Positions 9,436 to 17,896 of a stretch of 64,000 bases of DNA are shown one piece after another. Position 1 is the stretch's first letter. Every line of letters begins with the position of its first letter. The notes under the pieces were generated by a model that saw only the letters and a list, made by a program, of their open reading frames with translations, ran no database searches and was not told the origin of the DNA. The DNA comes from UKL13-2 sp043744255. GTDB taxonomy: Bacteria; Pseudomonadota; Gammaproteobacteria; Burkholderiales; Usitatibacteraceae. The DNA lies in assembly GCA_043744255.1 (NCBI GenBank), contig JAYTVA010000001.1, positions 51,379-115,378 on the forward strand. Reading direction: 5' to 3'. The translations under genes were made by a program, and so were the position numbers.

Positions 9436-10054
9436 CGTCCGCGCCTCCTTGCAGTTTCCGCCTGTACGCATCCAGGTGAGCATCCATCTCTGATAGCCAT
9501 TGGGCGTCCACAAAGGCTTTTAGGATGCGCAATACCTCATAGCTATTTTGGGTGCTGCTAGTCTTGATTTTGCGCAAAAACCCCAGCTCAACTACCTTGC
9601 CGATGTAGGTATCGATTTGATCAACCAGCTTGGCCTCATTGCTGCTTTCGGCTAGAAAGATGCGCATGATTTCAGCAATCTCATCGCGCGTCATAACCAA
9701 ACGAGTGTCGCCTCCTGCTGAATCGAACTCGGCGAGCTTTTTTCGTAGGAGGGCGAGAAGTAGACTTACAGGGAAGGACAGTGGACGTCTGGATACGAGG
9801 CGAAGTGGTGCCGTATCGGCACTGTCGTCAGTCACGGTTTTAGCCTTGAGAAATGCGTAGCCCTCTGACTCGTCCAAGACAAGTTCAAGTCCGATGACTC
9901 CAACGAAGTCGCGTACACGTGATTGCAGCCGCCGCAAGGCTGCCCACGGGCGCTCGCTTTGCTCGCGATAGATCACCCCTTTGAGCAAGGTAATGACCAG
10001 TGATGAAAGGTCGCTTTCAGGGTCAGCGGGGGAGCTGGTTATTGAGTCTTCCAT
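9416..10054 (-). CDS. jetB: Wadjet subunit JetB (DUF4194, kite protein)
   Basis: This 212-residue protein fits JetB, the MukE-like kite subunit that bridges the kleisin JetA and the SMC arms. It begins after an acidic N-terminus, continues with VITLLKGVIYREQ and a winged-helix region in which RLVMTRDEIAEIMRIF is recognisable, and ends with an acidic tail. Assignment rests on position between JetA and JetC, on size and on DUF4194-like features. It starts 2 bases after the jetA stop, and its 3' end overlaps jetC. Confidence 0.88.
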   Translation of the reverse strand: MEDSITSSPADPESDLSSLVITLLKGVIYREQSERPWAALRRLQSRVRDFVGVIGLELVLDESEGYAFLKAKTVTDDSADTAPLRLVSRRPLSFPVSLLLALLRKKLAEFDSAGGDTRLVMTRDEIAEIMRIFLAESSNEAKLVDQIDTYIGKVVELGFLRKIKTSSTQNSYEVLRILKAFVDAQWLSEMDAHLDAYRRKLQGGADDAEDGR

Positions 10055-10056
10055 AG

Positions 10057-11538
10057 TCAGTTCGTATAGATGATTTGTGGCAGGCGTGCCGATTTTTGTC
10101 CAACATGGCCTTCATTGTCAGTGAATTTCCAACTGACCGTTTCTTCTATCTTCTCATTCACGACAGTCTGAAACATCTCGCTGCCTAAATGCAGGTAGGT
10201 GATGAGTTCGGCCAACCCGTCTTGCAATGGGTAGAGTTCGATGATTCCTTTGAGCGAAGTCTGCGACTGGAGCTGCAAGATTTTTCGTATGTTCGTTTCC
10301 AAGCGTGCCGCGTCCACAATTTTTTGTTGAAAGAGTGCTGACGCATCAACCACGTCGTCTTCGGTATCGAGTTTGATATTGTTGAAGACTGGTTTGATGG
10401 TCGGCGTATAAAGGGGGCGCTCAAACGGCAACTCAATTTCCGCTGCAATTTCACTGATGTCGGTAAAGCGATGCGCTTTTGCACTCAGCAAACTATCGAG
10501 AATGCCCTCGTTTCGCAACGTCAAGGCTTTAGTCTCGATGTTGCGCAGGATGTCCATAATGCGGCGATTTTCCAGCCACGCCTTGTCGTCCAAGAAGCGC
10601 CTAAGTTGCTGAGATAGCTGCGCGACGGTCCGTTGTGCATGCTCGCCAGCTTCTAACCAGTCGTAGTGCACCCGCTTAGTTCTGCTCTCCGGATTCAGCT
10701 CAGCGATGGTAGGCAAGCGCAGGACATGTGCCAGCAAGGAAGTTAGCTCTTCTTGCCGCTGCGAGGACATCAAAAAGTCCCAGAAAGCGCGAAAGCTCTT
10801 GCCTTGATCTGATTCCGTGATCGCGTTCCGTTCGCCCATAATTTCCTCTAGGAGCGCGCCCTTTGTGCCGTCCCACAATGCAATCCTCTCGCGCACTCTG
10901 CGATCCAGGTGCCTGAAGTTGTGCTCCACTTCCCGAAAATCCGCCAAGAGCTCACGCGCAAGTTGCACGAACTGTTGAAAGCGATCTTTGAGAGCGGTCG
11001 GATCCAACAACGGTACATCGCCACCCAAGATTTGTGCGATCTCCTGATCAATCTCGTCGCGTCGTCTTTGCAAGTCTGCGACGCGCTTGGTCGGATCTGA
11101 CTCGCTGCCCAAGCTCATTTGTCGCAACAACTCGAACAGGGTGAGTAAGCGTGACTCGGTGCCAACGAAGCTACGATCAGTCAGTGTAGAAAGCCATGCG
11201 ATGACTTTTTCTGTTGGAGGTGTCAAATCAAAGTAAGGCTCGTCCGATCCCTGTTGATAAAATTTTCGCAGCCAAGCTTTTTCTGGGCTTGACCAGTCGT
11301 TCAGGAACTCTATTGCTGGCTTTTTCGAAAACGTATCCTCTCCTAAGGTTTGCCGAAGTCCATACAGCTCATCATCGAGCAGCTCTGCCAAATCAGCGGC
11401 CGGAATCGTCCGTCTATTGGGGGCGACGAAGGCTTTGTGCAAAAAGCTGACCACCAGAGGCGCGTGATCGGCCCGAAGCAGGCGCCACGCAGGGTGATGC
11501 GTGAGCAAGGATTGGAGCGTGCTGTAGTCGAATGACAT
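10057..11538 (-). CDS. jetA: Wadjet kleisin-like subunit JetA (DUF3375)
   Basis: JetA is the MukF-like kleisin that closes the JetC ring. The 493-residue protein has the DUF3375 layout. An N-terminal winged-helix part contains HPAWRLLRADHAPLVVSFLH. It is followed by a helical middle with DLQRRRDEIDQEIAQI, and a C-terminal half ending in a winged-helix that contacts the partner ATPase head. It starts only 3 bases after the abiEii stop, which ties the AbiE pair to Wadjet transcriptionally and probably translationally. Confidence 0.92.
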   Translation of the reverse strand: MSFDYSTLQSLLTHHPAWRLLRADHAPLVVSFLHKAFVAPNRRTIPAADLAELLDDELYGLRQTLGEDTFSKKPAIEFLNDWSSPEKAWLRKFYQQGSDEPYFDLTPPTEKVIAWLSTLTDRSFVGTESRLLTLFELLRQMSLGSESDPTKRVADLQRRRDEIDQEIAQILGGDVPLLDPTALKDRFQQFVQLARELLADFREVEHNFRHLDRRVRERIALWDGTKGALLEEIMGERNAITESDQGKSFRAFWDFLMSSQRQEELTSLLAHVLRLPTIAELNPESRTKRVHYDWLEAGEHAQRTVAQLSQQLRRFLDDKAWLENRRIMDILRNIETKALTLRNEGILDSLLSAKAHRFTDISEIAAEIELPFERPLYTPTIKPVFNNIKLDTEDDVVDASALFQQKIVDAARLETNIRKILQLQSQTSLKGIIELYPLQDGLAELITYLHLGSEMFQTVVNEKIEETVSWKFTDNEGHVGQKSARLPQIIYTN

Positions 11539-11541
11539 CGC

Positions 11542-12399
11542 TCAGTCCACGAAATGGATTGCAAGCGCATCGCGCAGTGTCGTCACAACTACATCCAGCT
11601 TCAATGGCGGACGCTCGTTTTTTCGTAAGAACGCAGCCCACTGAGATTGCTTGGATACGTCACTCGAAAACTCTGCTGTCAAACCGATAGGTACAACGCG
11701 CGGTACTGTGGCTCGACGGCGCGCGAAGGTGGCGGCAATTGCACGTTGCAGCGTCGCTCGATCAAGCTGTTCTCTTTCGAGCAATACATGGAGGTCGAAA
11801 TAGTCCTTCATCCTGCTATTGGCCATACCCAACACAGTGATCGCATGCAGCTTTTCGGCAATGACGGTGTAGGTCGGATAGGTGCGAATCCTCGGCACGT
11901 CCATGTCACCCAGCATGACTGGGAAGTTCGATTCTGTCGGTCCGGGAGTCACAGCGTCTCCGAACCCGATATCCACTTGCACCCTACAGATTGCCCTCGC
12001 AATGTCTGCAACCAGTTCGACACGCACACCCGGATAGCCGGCTTCTTTGCGAATGTCGCCCACTTTTAGTGACGTGAGATCGAAGTGCACACCGTCATCC
12101 ACCGTGAGTGCCAAAATCTCGCGAAAAGTCGAGGCGATTGATGCGTGATCACTGTCACCAAAACCCAAAAAATCCGCATCTCTTGTGGGGCGATGCGGCA
12201 TGTCATACCAAAGCGTAAAGAGCAGCGCTCCTTTCAGCAGGAAGCGATTTGAATGCTTGGATGCTCCAAGTCGATAGAGCAGCCGCTCCAGGGCGTAGCG
12301 CACCAATACCTGATTGAAGTCGCTTTGTTGCTCGTGGCTCAGGTTCAGCAACCGTGCGCGCACTGAGGCGGCTTTGTTGCTGACGCTCTTTGTGCTCAT
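11542..12399 (-). CDS. abiEii: AbiEii-type nucleotidyltransferase toxin
   Basis: This is the toxin of an AbiE type IV toxin-antitoxin system, a DNA polymerase beta-like nucleotidyltransferase. In related systems the target is tRNA or another RNA. The 285-residue protein shows motif I LLKGALLF, the catalytic pair in RPTRDADF (D74, D76), a third acidic segment VDIGFGD (D143), and the distal motif EKLHAI...SRMKDYFDL (K183, R196, K198, D199). All catalytic residues seem present. An in-frame ATG upstream at 12462 is rejected because the ATG at 12399 overlaps the antitoxin stop as ATGA. Confidence 0.93.
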   Translation of the reverse strand: MSTKSVSNKAASVRARLLNLSHEQQSDFNQVLVRYALERLLYRLGASKHSNRFLLKGALLFTLWYDMPHRPTRDADFLGFGDSDHASIASTFREILALTVDDGVHFDLTSLKVGDIRKEAGYPGVRVELVADIARAICRVQVDIGFGDAVTPGPTESNFPVMLGDMDVPRIRTYPTYTVIAEKLHAITVLGMANSRMKDYFDLHVLLEREQLDRATLQRAIAATFARRRATVPRVVPIGLTAEFSSDVSKQSQWAAFLRKNERPPLKLDVVVTTLRDALAIHFVD

Positions 12400-13013
12400 G
12401 CGACTGCCTCCAAGTAAGGGCGCATGACGTTGGCCACCCGCAGCGCCGTGGCCTGCCGCCACAACGCATCCATCGTCGTTTTCTTTTGGGTGAGTGCATC
12501 ACGCAACGCTTCTAGCGCCACGTCCAACCCTACCTTGCTCCGGTGCTTGAAGCAGTCCACGACCGTGCGCGATACGCCGTAGATCCTGAGCGGAATGCCA
12601 TCTCGCAGATGCACTTCCATGCCGTCTTCCAACAGCGGCTTGGCGACTTGAATCATGCGAATGGGAGGGTAAGGGATTTGTGGTGTGTGGCTGCTGCGGG
12701 GCATCGCGATCCATACTCGCCGTGCCAACTGAGTCGTTAGCCCGTGGAATTGCAGCGCCGTCAGCAAGCAGAACACCGCTTCAGGCATCTTCTGCGCGAC
12801 CACGAGCAGGCTTTCATGTTCTGAAATTGCTGCGCCTGGCGTGCGATACAGTCCGTGGCCAATGCGCTCAAGTTTCCCCGCTTTTGCCAGACGTGTTAGC
12901 ACCACGCTGGGTATCCCGGCCCCCTTCAGATCGCGCGCGCGCGCCAACCCCATTTTCTCGACAAGGGCGACTGCTCGTGCTTCATGAGTCTCGGGTGTGG
13001 TCGGTGACTTCAT
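12396..13013 (-). CDS. abiEi: AbiEi-type antitoxin and transcriptional regulator
   Basis: This 205-residue protein fits AbiEi, which neutralises AbiEii and represses the operon. An N-terminal winged helix (about 15-60) contains LKGAGIPSVVLTRLAKAGKL then LERIGHGLYR. It continues into the AbiEi antitoxin fold with CLLTALQFHGLT and RIYGVSRTVVDCFKHR. It is the first gene of the six-gene operon and overlaps abiEii by 4 bases. The leader upstream contains a widely spaced inverted repeat that could be its operator. It may therefore control the whole Wadjet operon. Confidence 0.92.
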   Translation of the reverse strand: MKSPTTPETHEARAVALVEKMGLARARDLKGAGIPSVVLTRLAKAGKLERIGHGLYRTPGAAISEHESLLVVAQKMPEAVFCLLTALQFHGLTTQLARRVWIAMPRSSHTPQIPYPPIRMIQVAKPLLEDGMEVHLRDGIPLRIYGVSRTVVDCFKHRSKVGLDVALEALRDALTQKKTTMDALWRQATALRVANVMRPYLEAVA

Positions 13014-13024
13014 AGGACGTCATT

Positions 13025-13074
13025 ATGTTCTCTTTCCCAATTAAAAATAAACAAATGACGAATAAATAGAACAT
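13025..13074 (-). promoter_or_regulatory. Candidate AbiEi operator upstream of the defence operon
   Basis: ATGTTCT at 13025-13031 and its inverted copy AGAACAT at 13068-13074 flank an AT-rich stretch just before the abiEi start at 13013. AbiEi proteins are known to bind inverted repeats in their own promoters. The -35 and -10 boxes could not be placed with confidence. Confidence 0.45.
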
Positions 13075-13091
13075 TCAATCAACGTGAGACT

Positions 13092-14429
13092 TCACCTCAA
13101 AAAAGTCATCGTCAGGCCAGCCAACCCACAAGCCGCGATCACCGTAATAACCCCGACTTTGAATCGGAACAACGCGAGCGTTGCGGCAACGGTCAGCAAA
13201 GCTGCAAACCACTCAAAGCCACCTGCGAATGGCGCGGCACTCGTGGCCTGCGGCCACCACACATGCCATGCGAAGAACACCGCGAGGTTCACGATCACCC
13301 CGACGATCGCCGCCGTAATCGCAGTCAGCGGCGCGGTAAATTTCAGCTCACCATGCGTGGACTCCACCAGCGGGCCGCCGATGAGGATGAATAGAAACGA
13401 CGGCAGAAACGTGAAAAACGTGACGACGCACGCGGCCAACGCAGCGCCGAGATAAATCGCGTCGGGCCCCAGCACTTGTTTGGTTGCGCCACCGACGAAT
13501 CCGACGAAGGCGACGACCATGATGAGCGGGCCAGGGGTGGTTTCGCCCAGCGCTAGGCCGTCGATCATTTGCTGGGCGCTGAGCCAGCTAAAGTGTCCGA
13601 CTGCGCCTTGGTAAACGTAGGGCAGCACGGCGTATGCGCCGCCGAAGGTCATTAGTGCCGCCTTGGTGAAGAACCAGCCCATTTGCGCAAGGGTGCCGTC
13701 GATGCCGCTGTGTGCGATCAGGAGTGCCATTGCGCCTGTCCACATGGCGAGGCCGACGAGCATGAACGTTGCAAATCGCGACCACCTGAACACGGCGTGC
13801 GGTGGCGTGGGGCTGGTGTCGTTGATGATGGCGTCGGCTTCTACACTCGCGTTCGATGTCTTGTGTCCGCCGCCGAGCGCGAATTTCGCCGGTAGCCATT
13901 TACCGCCTGCCGCACCGATCAGCGCGGCGACGGCGACGATGATCGGGAACGGCACTTGGAAGGCGAAAATGGCAACAAATGCCGCGACGGCGATGCCGAT
14001 CAAGCACTCATTTTTCAGCGCGCGTCCACCGATGCGCCAGGCCGCATGCAGCACGATGGCGGTGACCGCAGGCTTGATGCCGTAGAGCAAGCCCGCGACC
14101 ACCGGCACATTGCCAAAGGCGAGGTAAATCCACGACAACAGAATCAACACGCCAAGGGATGGCAGCACGAACAGCGCGCCGGCGACGATGCCGCCCCAAG
14201 TGCCGTGCATCAGCCAGCCGATGTACGTTGCGAGCTGCTGTGCTTCGGGGCCGGGGAGCACCATGCAGTAGTTGAGCGCATGCAGAAAACGGTTTTCCGA
14301 AATCCATTTTCGGTTTTCAACCACCTCGCGATGCATGATCGCGATTTGCCCGGCGGGGCCGCCGAAGCTGATGAATCCGAGCTTGAGCCAAAAGCGGAAG
14401 GCTTCGGAAAACGAGATGTGATGGGTCAT
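13092..14429 (-). CDS. chrA: Chromate transporter ChrA
   Basis: This 445-residue inner-membrane protein of the CHR family exports chromate by proton or sulfate-linked antiport. It is a long-chain member with two homologous halves. The first has FISFGGPAGQIAIMHREVV and the second has TFGGAYAVLPYVYQGAV. About ten membrane segments are visible. The ATG at 14429 overlaps the chrB stop as ATGA, so the 19-residue longer version in the same frame is not used. chrBA forms one operon. Confidence 0.93.
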   Translation of the reverse strand: MTHHISFSEAFRFWLKLGFISFGGPAGQIAIMHREVVENRKWISENRFLHALNYCMVLPGPEAQQLATYIGWLMHGTWGGIVAGALFVLPSLGVLILLSWIYLAFGNVPVVAGLLYGIKPAVTAIVLHAAWRIGGRALKNECLIGIAVAAFVAIFAFQVPFPIIVAVAALIGAAGGKWLPAKFALGGGHKTSNASVEADAIINDTSPTPPHAVFRWSRFATFMLVGLAMWTGAMALLIAHSGIDGTLAQMGWFFTKAALMTFGGAYAVLPYVYQGAVGHFSWLSAQQMIDGLALGETTPGPLIMVVAFVGFVGGATKQVLGPDAIYLGAALAACVVTFFTFLPSFLFILIGGPLVESTHGELKFTAPLTAITAAIVGVIVNLAVFFAWHVWWPQATSAAPFAGGFEWFAALLTVAATLALFRFKVGVITVIAACGLAGLTMTFLR

Positions 14430-15253
14430 GATTTTTGTTTGAAGAGATCCGCATTGTGAATTTCGGCCCGCGCTGATTTGAGCCAAGCGTACAGCGCATC
14501 GTAGATCACCATGCCATGCCGCAGCATCTCGTGATCGTCGTGATAGAGCGCCGATAAACCGAGCGACACCGCCAGCAACCCCGGCGAATGCGGCGACAGG
14601 CTTGGCTTTCCGGTGTCAGCACCGCGCACGATGGTGGCGAGATCATGCAACGCGGCGTCGTTGATTCCAAAATCGGCGATCAGTGCATCAAAGCTGCACG
14701 CATCGCCGCGATGCGTGAATTGGACATTCGGGACATCGTAAGCGATGGCATGTTCGGTGGCAGCGGTAGTGATCACTTCGCTAGTCGGCACGTACAAAAA
14801 TTCGGCCGTCGGGTCGATGAAGCGCCGTATCAGCCATGGGCAAGCGATGCGATCAATCTTTGGCCGCGCGCGCGTAACCCAACGAGTCGGCGCATTGATC
14901 GGGGAGGGGACGCACAATGCGGGTTGCTTCAAGATCGTGGCACCACCTGCCGCCACCCAGCCGTCGATCCCGCCTGCCAGTGTTCTCGCGCGGAATCCCG
15001 CTGCAACCAGCGCAGAACAGGTGTTCTTACTCACCTCAAAGCCGTGCACGCAATACACTACGACGTCGCGATGCACCGGCAGAAATTTGATCCAGTCCGT
15101 CTGCGACGGGTCGCGCCACGTCGCACCCGCGATCATGCGTGAGTCGGCGTCAAATGACGGCTTGCGGCGCACGTCGATGATCAACGGTGCAGTCGATGAG
15201 CCGTGGATGGATTGGAGTTGGGCAGCAGAAATGCTTGAGATAACGGTGTCCAT
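14426..15253 (-). CDS. chrB: Rhodanese-ChrB fusion, chromate resistance regulator
   Basis: This 275-residue protein joins an N-terminal rhodanese domain (about 10-105, active-site loop beginning YCVHGFEVS) to a C-terminal ChrB domain (about 130-270, with RPKIDRIACPWLIRRFIDP and the acidic-aromatic end). ChrB C-terminal domains are linked to chromate sensing and resistance, and such fusions usually precede chrA. The start at 15253 is chosen because AAAGGAC lies 5 bases upstream; a longer frame to 15298 lacks a ribosome-binding site. Confidence 0.87.
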   Translation of the reverse strand: MDTVISSISAAQLQSIHGSSTAPLIIDVRRKPSFDADSRMIAGATWRDPSQTDWIKFLPVHRDVVVYCVHGFEVSKNTCSALVAAGFRARTLAGGIDGWVAAGGATILKQPALCVPSPINAPTRWVTRARPKIDRIACPWLIRRFIDPTAEFLYVPTSEVITTAATEHAIAYDVPNVQFTHRGDACSFDALIADFGINDAALHDLATIVRGADTGKPSLSPHSPGLLAVSLGLSALYHDDHEMLRHGMVIYDALYAWLKSARAEIHNADLFKQKS

Positions 15254-15455
15254 GATTGTCCTTTGTGGAAAATGTTTTGCGACACTTGGACGGGACACCG
15301 TCTGACCGCGAAGCGGCTGGGGAACGTGCGGGGTGTGTGCGACCCCACAGGCGAATCATATGCCGATTTTTGTGCGTCGGCCAACTCACAAACGCTATGA
15401 GGCTTTCATGATGCCAGCGTCACTCTGCTAAAATTCGCCACGAAAGGATTTTCCA

Positions 15456-15686
15456 ATGACCACAGCTAACATTGAACTCGACGTAAAGGGCCTTAACTGC
15501 CCGCTACCGATCCTGCGCGCAAAAAAAGCGCTTTCTACTATGTCCACCGGGCAGACCCTGCACGTGATCGCTACCGATCCCGGCTCGGTGAAGGACTTCG
15601 CAGCGTTTTGTAAGCAAACTGGTAACCCACTGGTGTCGAGCACCGAATCGGCCACCGAATTCTCGTTCTTGATTTCGAAGCGGTAG
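15456..15686 (+). CDS. tusA: TusA-family sulfurtransferase
   Basis: This 76-residue protein has the TusA/SirA fold, with the conserved GLNCPLPILRAKKAL near residues 12-26 (CPxP, active-site cysteine). It carries persulfide sulfur to tRNA thiolation, molybdopterin synthesis or sulfur oxidation. AAAGGA precedes the ATG. It stands alone between the divergent chr operon and a convergent enoyl-CoA hydratase, so its acceptor is not shown by context. Confidence 0.92.
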   Translation: MTTANIELDVKGLNCPLPILRAKKALSTMSTGQTLHVIATDPGSVKDFAAFCKQTGNPLVSSTESATEFSFLISKR

Positions 15687-15718
15687 GGCTGTCGGCGTTT
15701 CCCCACTTAAGCGCCGCA

Positions 15719-16504
15719 CTACTCCCCGCGAAAAATCGGCTTCCGTTTTTCCACAAACGCCGTCACGCCTTCCTTGAAATCGGCTGTTCGCGCGCAGTCC
15801 GCGAAGTACGCAATCTCATCATCGAGATGCTGCTGTAGCGGCGTATTCCACGATTGATTCATCAGCCGCTTCGCGCGCGCATAAGCTTGCGTTGCCCCGC
15901 CCGCCAGACGTTGGGCGAGTTGTTGAACTTCGTCCGATAGCGCATCTGCCGCAACCACGCGATTGACCAAACCCAGCGCCAGTGCTTGCTCGGCGTTGAT
16001 TGCCTCGGACAACAGAATCAGCTCCGTTGCTTTGCGCATGCCAACCAAACGCGGTAAAAAATACGTGCTGCCGCCGTCTGGCGATAGCCCAATCTGTGTG
16101 TACGCGGTACGAAATTGCGCCGCCGTTGAGGCAATCGCAAAGTCGCAGGCCATCATGACGCTTAAACCCGCGCCCGCGCAGGCACCTTGCACTTCCGCGA
16201 TGACCGGAAACGGCATGTTGCGCATGCTGATGATCGCCGCGTGCAGCATGTCGCCAAGCGGTTTGATGTGCTCGGCCACGGTGTCGCGGTCTCGGTAAAA
16301 CTGCCCCACGTCACCGCCGGCCAGAAACGCTTTGCCAGCACCCTTCACGATGAGCGCGCGCAGGCCAGGCGTTTGCAAAATTTCTGCGCTGACATCACGG
16401 AATGCTTCGATCAACTCGCTCGACATCGCGTTAAATACTTCGGGTCGATTGAACGTCATCACGCCAATGTTGCCCTGCTGCGTAAATAGAATGGTGTCAC
16501 TCAT
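15719..16504 (-). CDS. Enoyl-CoA hydratase/isomerase family protein
   Basis: This 261-residue crotonase-fold protein hydrates or isomerises an acyl-CoA thioester. Typical parts are the CoA-binding loop region FNRPEVFNAM, the first oxyanion-hole segment KGAGKAFLAGGDVGQFYRD, and the second, VQGACAGAGLSVMMACDFAI. The usual second catalytic acid of hydratases is not obvious (SPDGGSTYFLPRLVG), so isomerase or other chemistry is possible. The true ATG at 16504 overlaps the stop of the upstream MFS gene as ATGA; 56 extra upstream codons in frame are discarded. Confidence 0.88.
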   Translation of the reverse strand: MSDTILFTQQGNIGVMTFNRPEVFNAMSSELIEAFRDVSAEILQTPGLRALIVKGAGKAFLAGGDVGQFYRDRDTVAEHIKPLGDMLHAAIISMRNMPFPVIAEVQGACAGAGLSVMMACDFAIASTAAQFRTAYTQIGLSPDGGSTYFLPRLVGMRKATELILLSEAINAEQALALGLVNRVVAADALSDEVQQLAQRLAGGATQAYARAKRLMNQSWNTPLQQHLDDEIAYFADCARTADFKEGVTAFVEKRKPIFRGE

Positions 16505-17775
16505 TTTTGTGCCTCCACGGGATTGGCGTCGATGATACCGCGCGCCACATAGAGCGGGCGAATGTGCCTGCGCAGACGGGGTAGATAGAGCAGGTACACC
16601 AACGCAGACAATGCGCACAAACCGCCACACCACAAAAAAGTGGCCGGCGCACCGATGTGTTGCGCCAACCAACCAGCAAGCAGGTGGCTGACCGGGGCCG
16701 CGCCGATGAAGAACGTGGAATACACGCTAATGACCCGACCGCGCTTGTCTTCGTCAATGATCGACTGGATCATCGTGTTCACACACACCGACGAGCCCAT
16801 CAAGCCAAGCCCCGTGAACGCCATGCACACGAACGACAACACGGCATTACGCGAAAACGCGAAGCCGATCACGCCAAGCGCGCCAAGCATGGCGGTAGCA
16901 AACAGCCAGCGCGACAGGCCGCGCACATTGGGACGTAGCGCGAACGTGATGCCGGCAATGAGCGCACCGACGCCGACGCCGCTGAGAAAAATGCCATTGA
17001 GTTCGGCACCGCTACCAAACGTTTGTACGGTGATGGCGGGCATGAGCGTGGTGTAGGGGCTGATCGACAGCGACACCGCGCCCACCATCAACACCAGCGG
17101 GCGAATGACCGGCGAAGACAGTGCAAAACGCCATCCTTCCCAAAGATCGGCGACGAACGATTGGCGGTTTTCTTTGCGGGTCATGGGGCGCGGCGTGATG
17201 CGCAGCAATTGAATCAGCACCGCTAAATATGAAACCGCATTGAGCCCAAAGCACGCCGCCTCGCCGATGCGTGCGATCAACAAGCCGCCAATGGCGGGGC
17301 CAATGAGCCGTGTGGAATTGATGTTGATTGAGTTCAGGGCGATGGCGTTGGGAAGATCGGCCGTGTCGTCAATCAATTGCACGTAGAACGCATGGCGCGT
17401 GGGAACTTCAACGCCGTTCAATATGCCCTGCGCGAACGCGAATATGCCGAGCAACGTGATGGTGATTGCGCCCGTGTAGGTGACGATTGCCAGCGCGGTG
17501 GCCAGCACCAACAGCAATGCCTGTACGACGACCAACACTTTTTTGCGACTGACGCGATCTGCCAATGCGCCAGCCAATGGCGTGATGACGATGTAGGGTG
17601 CCATCGCTAAAAACCCGATCGTGCCGGTCGCCACGGTCGAGCCCGTGAGTCGATATGCGAGCCACATCAACGCGACTGATTGCATCCACGACCCAAGCTG
17701 CGACACCGCCATGCCGAGGTAATAGGCGCGGAAGTTTTTGGAGCGGAGGGAGCGGAGGGAGGTGGGGAATTGCAA
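16501..17775 (-). CDS. MFS transporter (EntS/MFS_3-like exporter)
   Basis: This 424-residue integral membrane protein has 12 likely helices in two six-helix halves. The N-terminus SLRSKNFRAYYLGMAVSQLG and the loop GALADRVSRKKVLVV are typical of the MFS_3 exporter group that includes enterobactin exporters. The substrate cannot be told from sequence. Translational overlap with the enoyl-CoA hydratase suggests co-expression but does not define a pathway. Confidence 0.88.
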   Translation of the reverse strand: MQFPTSLRSLRSKNFRAYYLGMAVSQLGSWMQSVALMWLAYRLTGSTVATGTIGFLAMAPYIVITPLAGALADRVSRKKVLVVVQALLLVLATALAIVTYTGAITITLLGIFAFAQGILNGVEVPTRHAFYVQLIDDTADLPNAIALNSININSTRLIGPAIGGLLIARIGEAACFGLNAVSYLAVLIQLLRITPRPMTRKENRQSFVADLWEGWRFALSSPVIRPLVLMVGAVSLSISPYTTLMPAITVQTFGSGAELNGIFLSGVGVGALIAGITFALRPNVRGLSRWLFATAMLGALGVIGFAFSRNAVLSFVCMAFTGLGLMGSSVCVNTMIQSIIDEDKRGRVISVYSTFFIGAAPVSHLLAGWLAQHIGAPATFLWCGGLCALSALVYLLYLPRLRRHIRPLYVARGIIDANPVEAQK

Positions 17776-17819
17776 GGGGTGGTTGGTCGCAGGCTAGTCG
17801 CGCTGGTGCCTATGCTACC

Positions 17820-17880
17820 GCCCTCTCCCCCAGCCCCTCTCCCGCAAGCGGGAGAGGGTGGCCGACAGGCCGGGAGAGGG
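17820..17880. repeat. GC-rich palindromic intergenic repeat
   Basis: CCCTCTCCCGC and GCGGGAGAGGG form a near-perfect hairpin, flanked by further CCCTCTCC and GGGAGAGGG units. It lies between the divergent/tandem ends of valS and the MFS gene. A diverged relative occurs at 43938-44071. This resembles widely dispersed proteobacterial REP-type elements. Confidence 0.75.
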
Positions 17881-17896
17881 AAGCAAAACAAAATGC

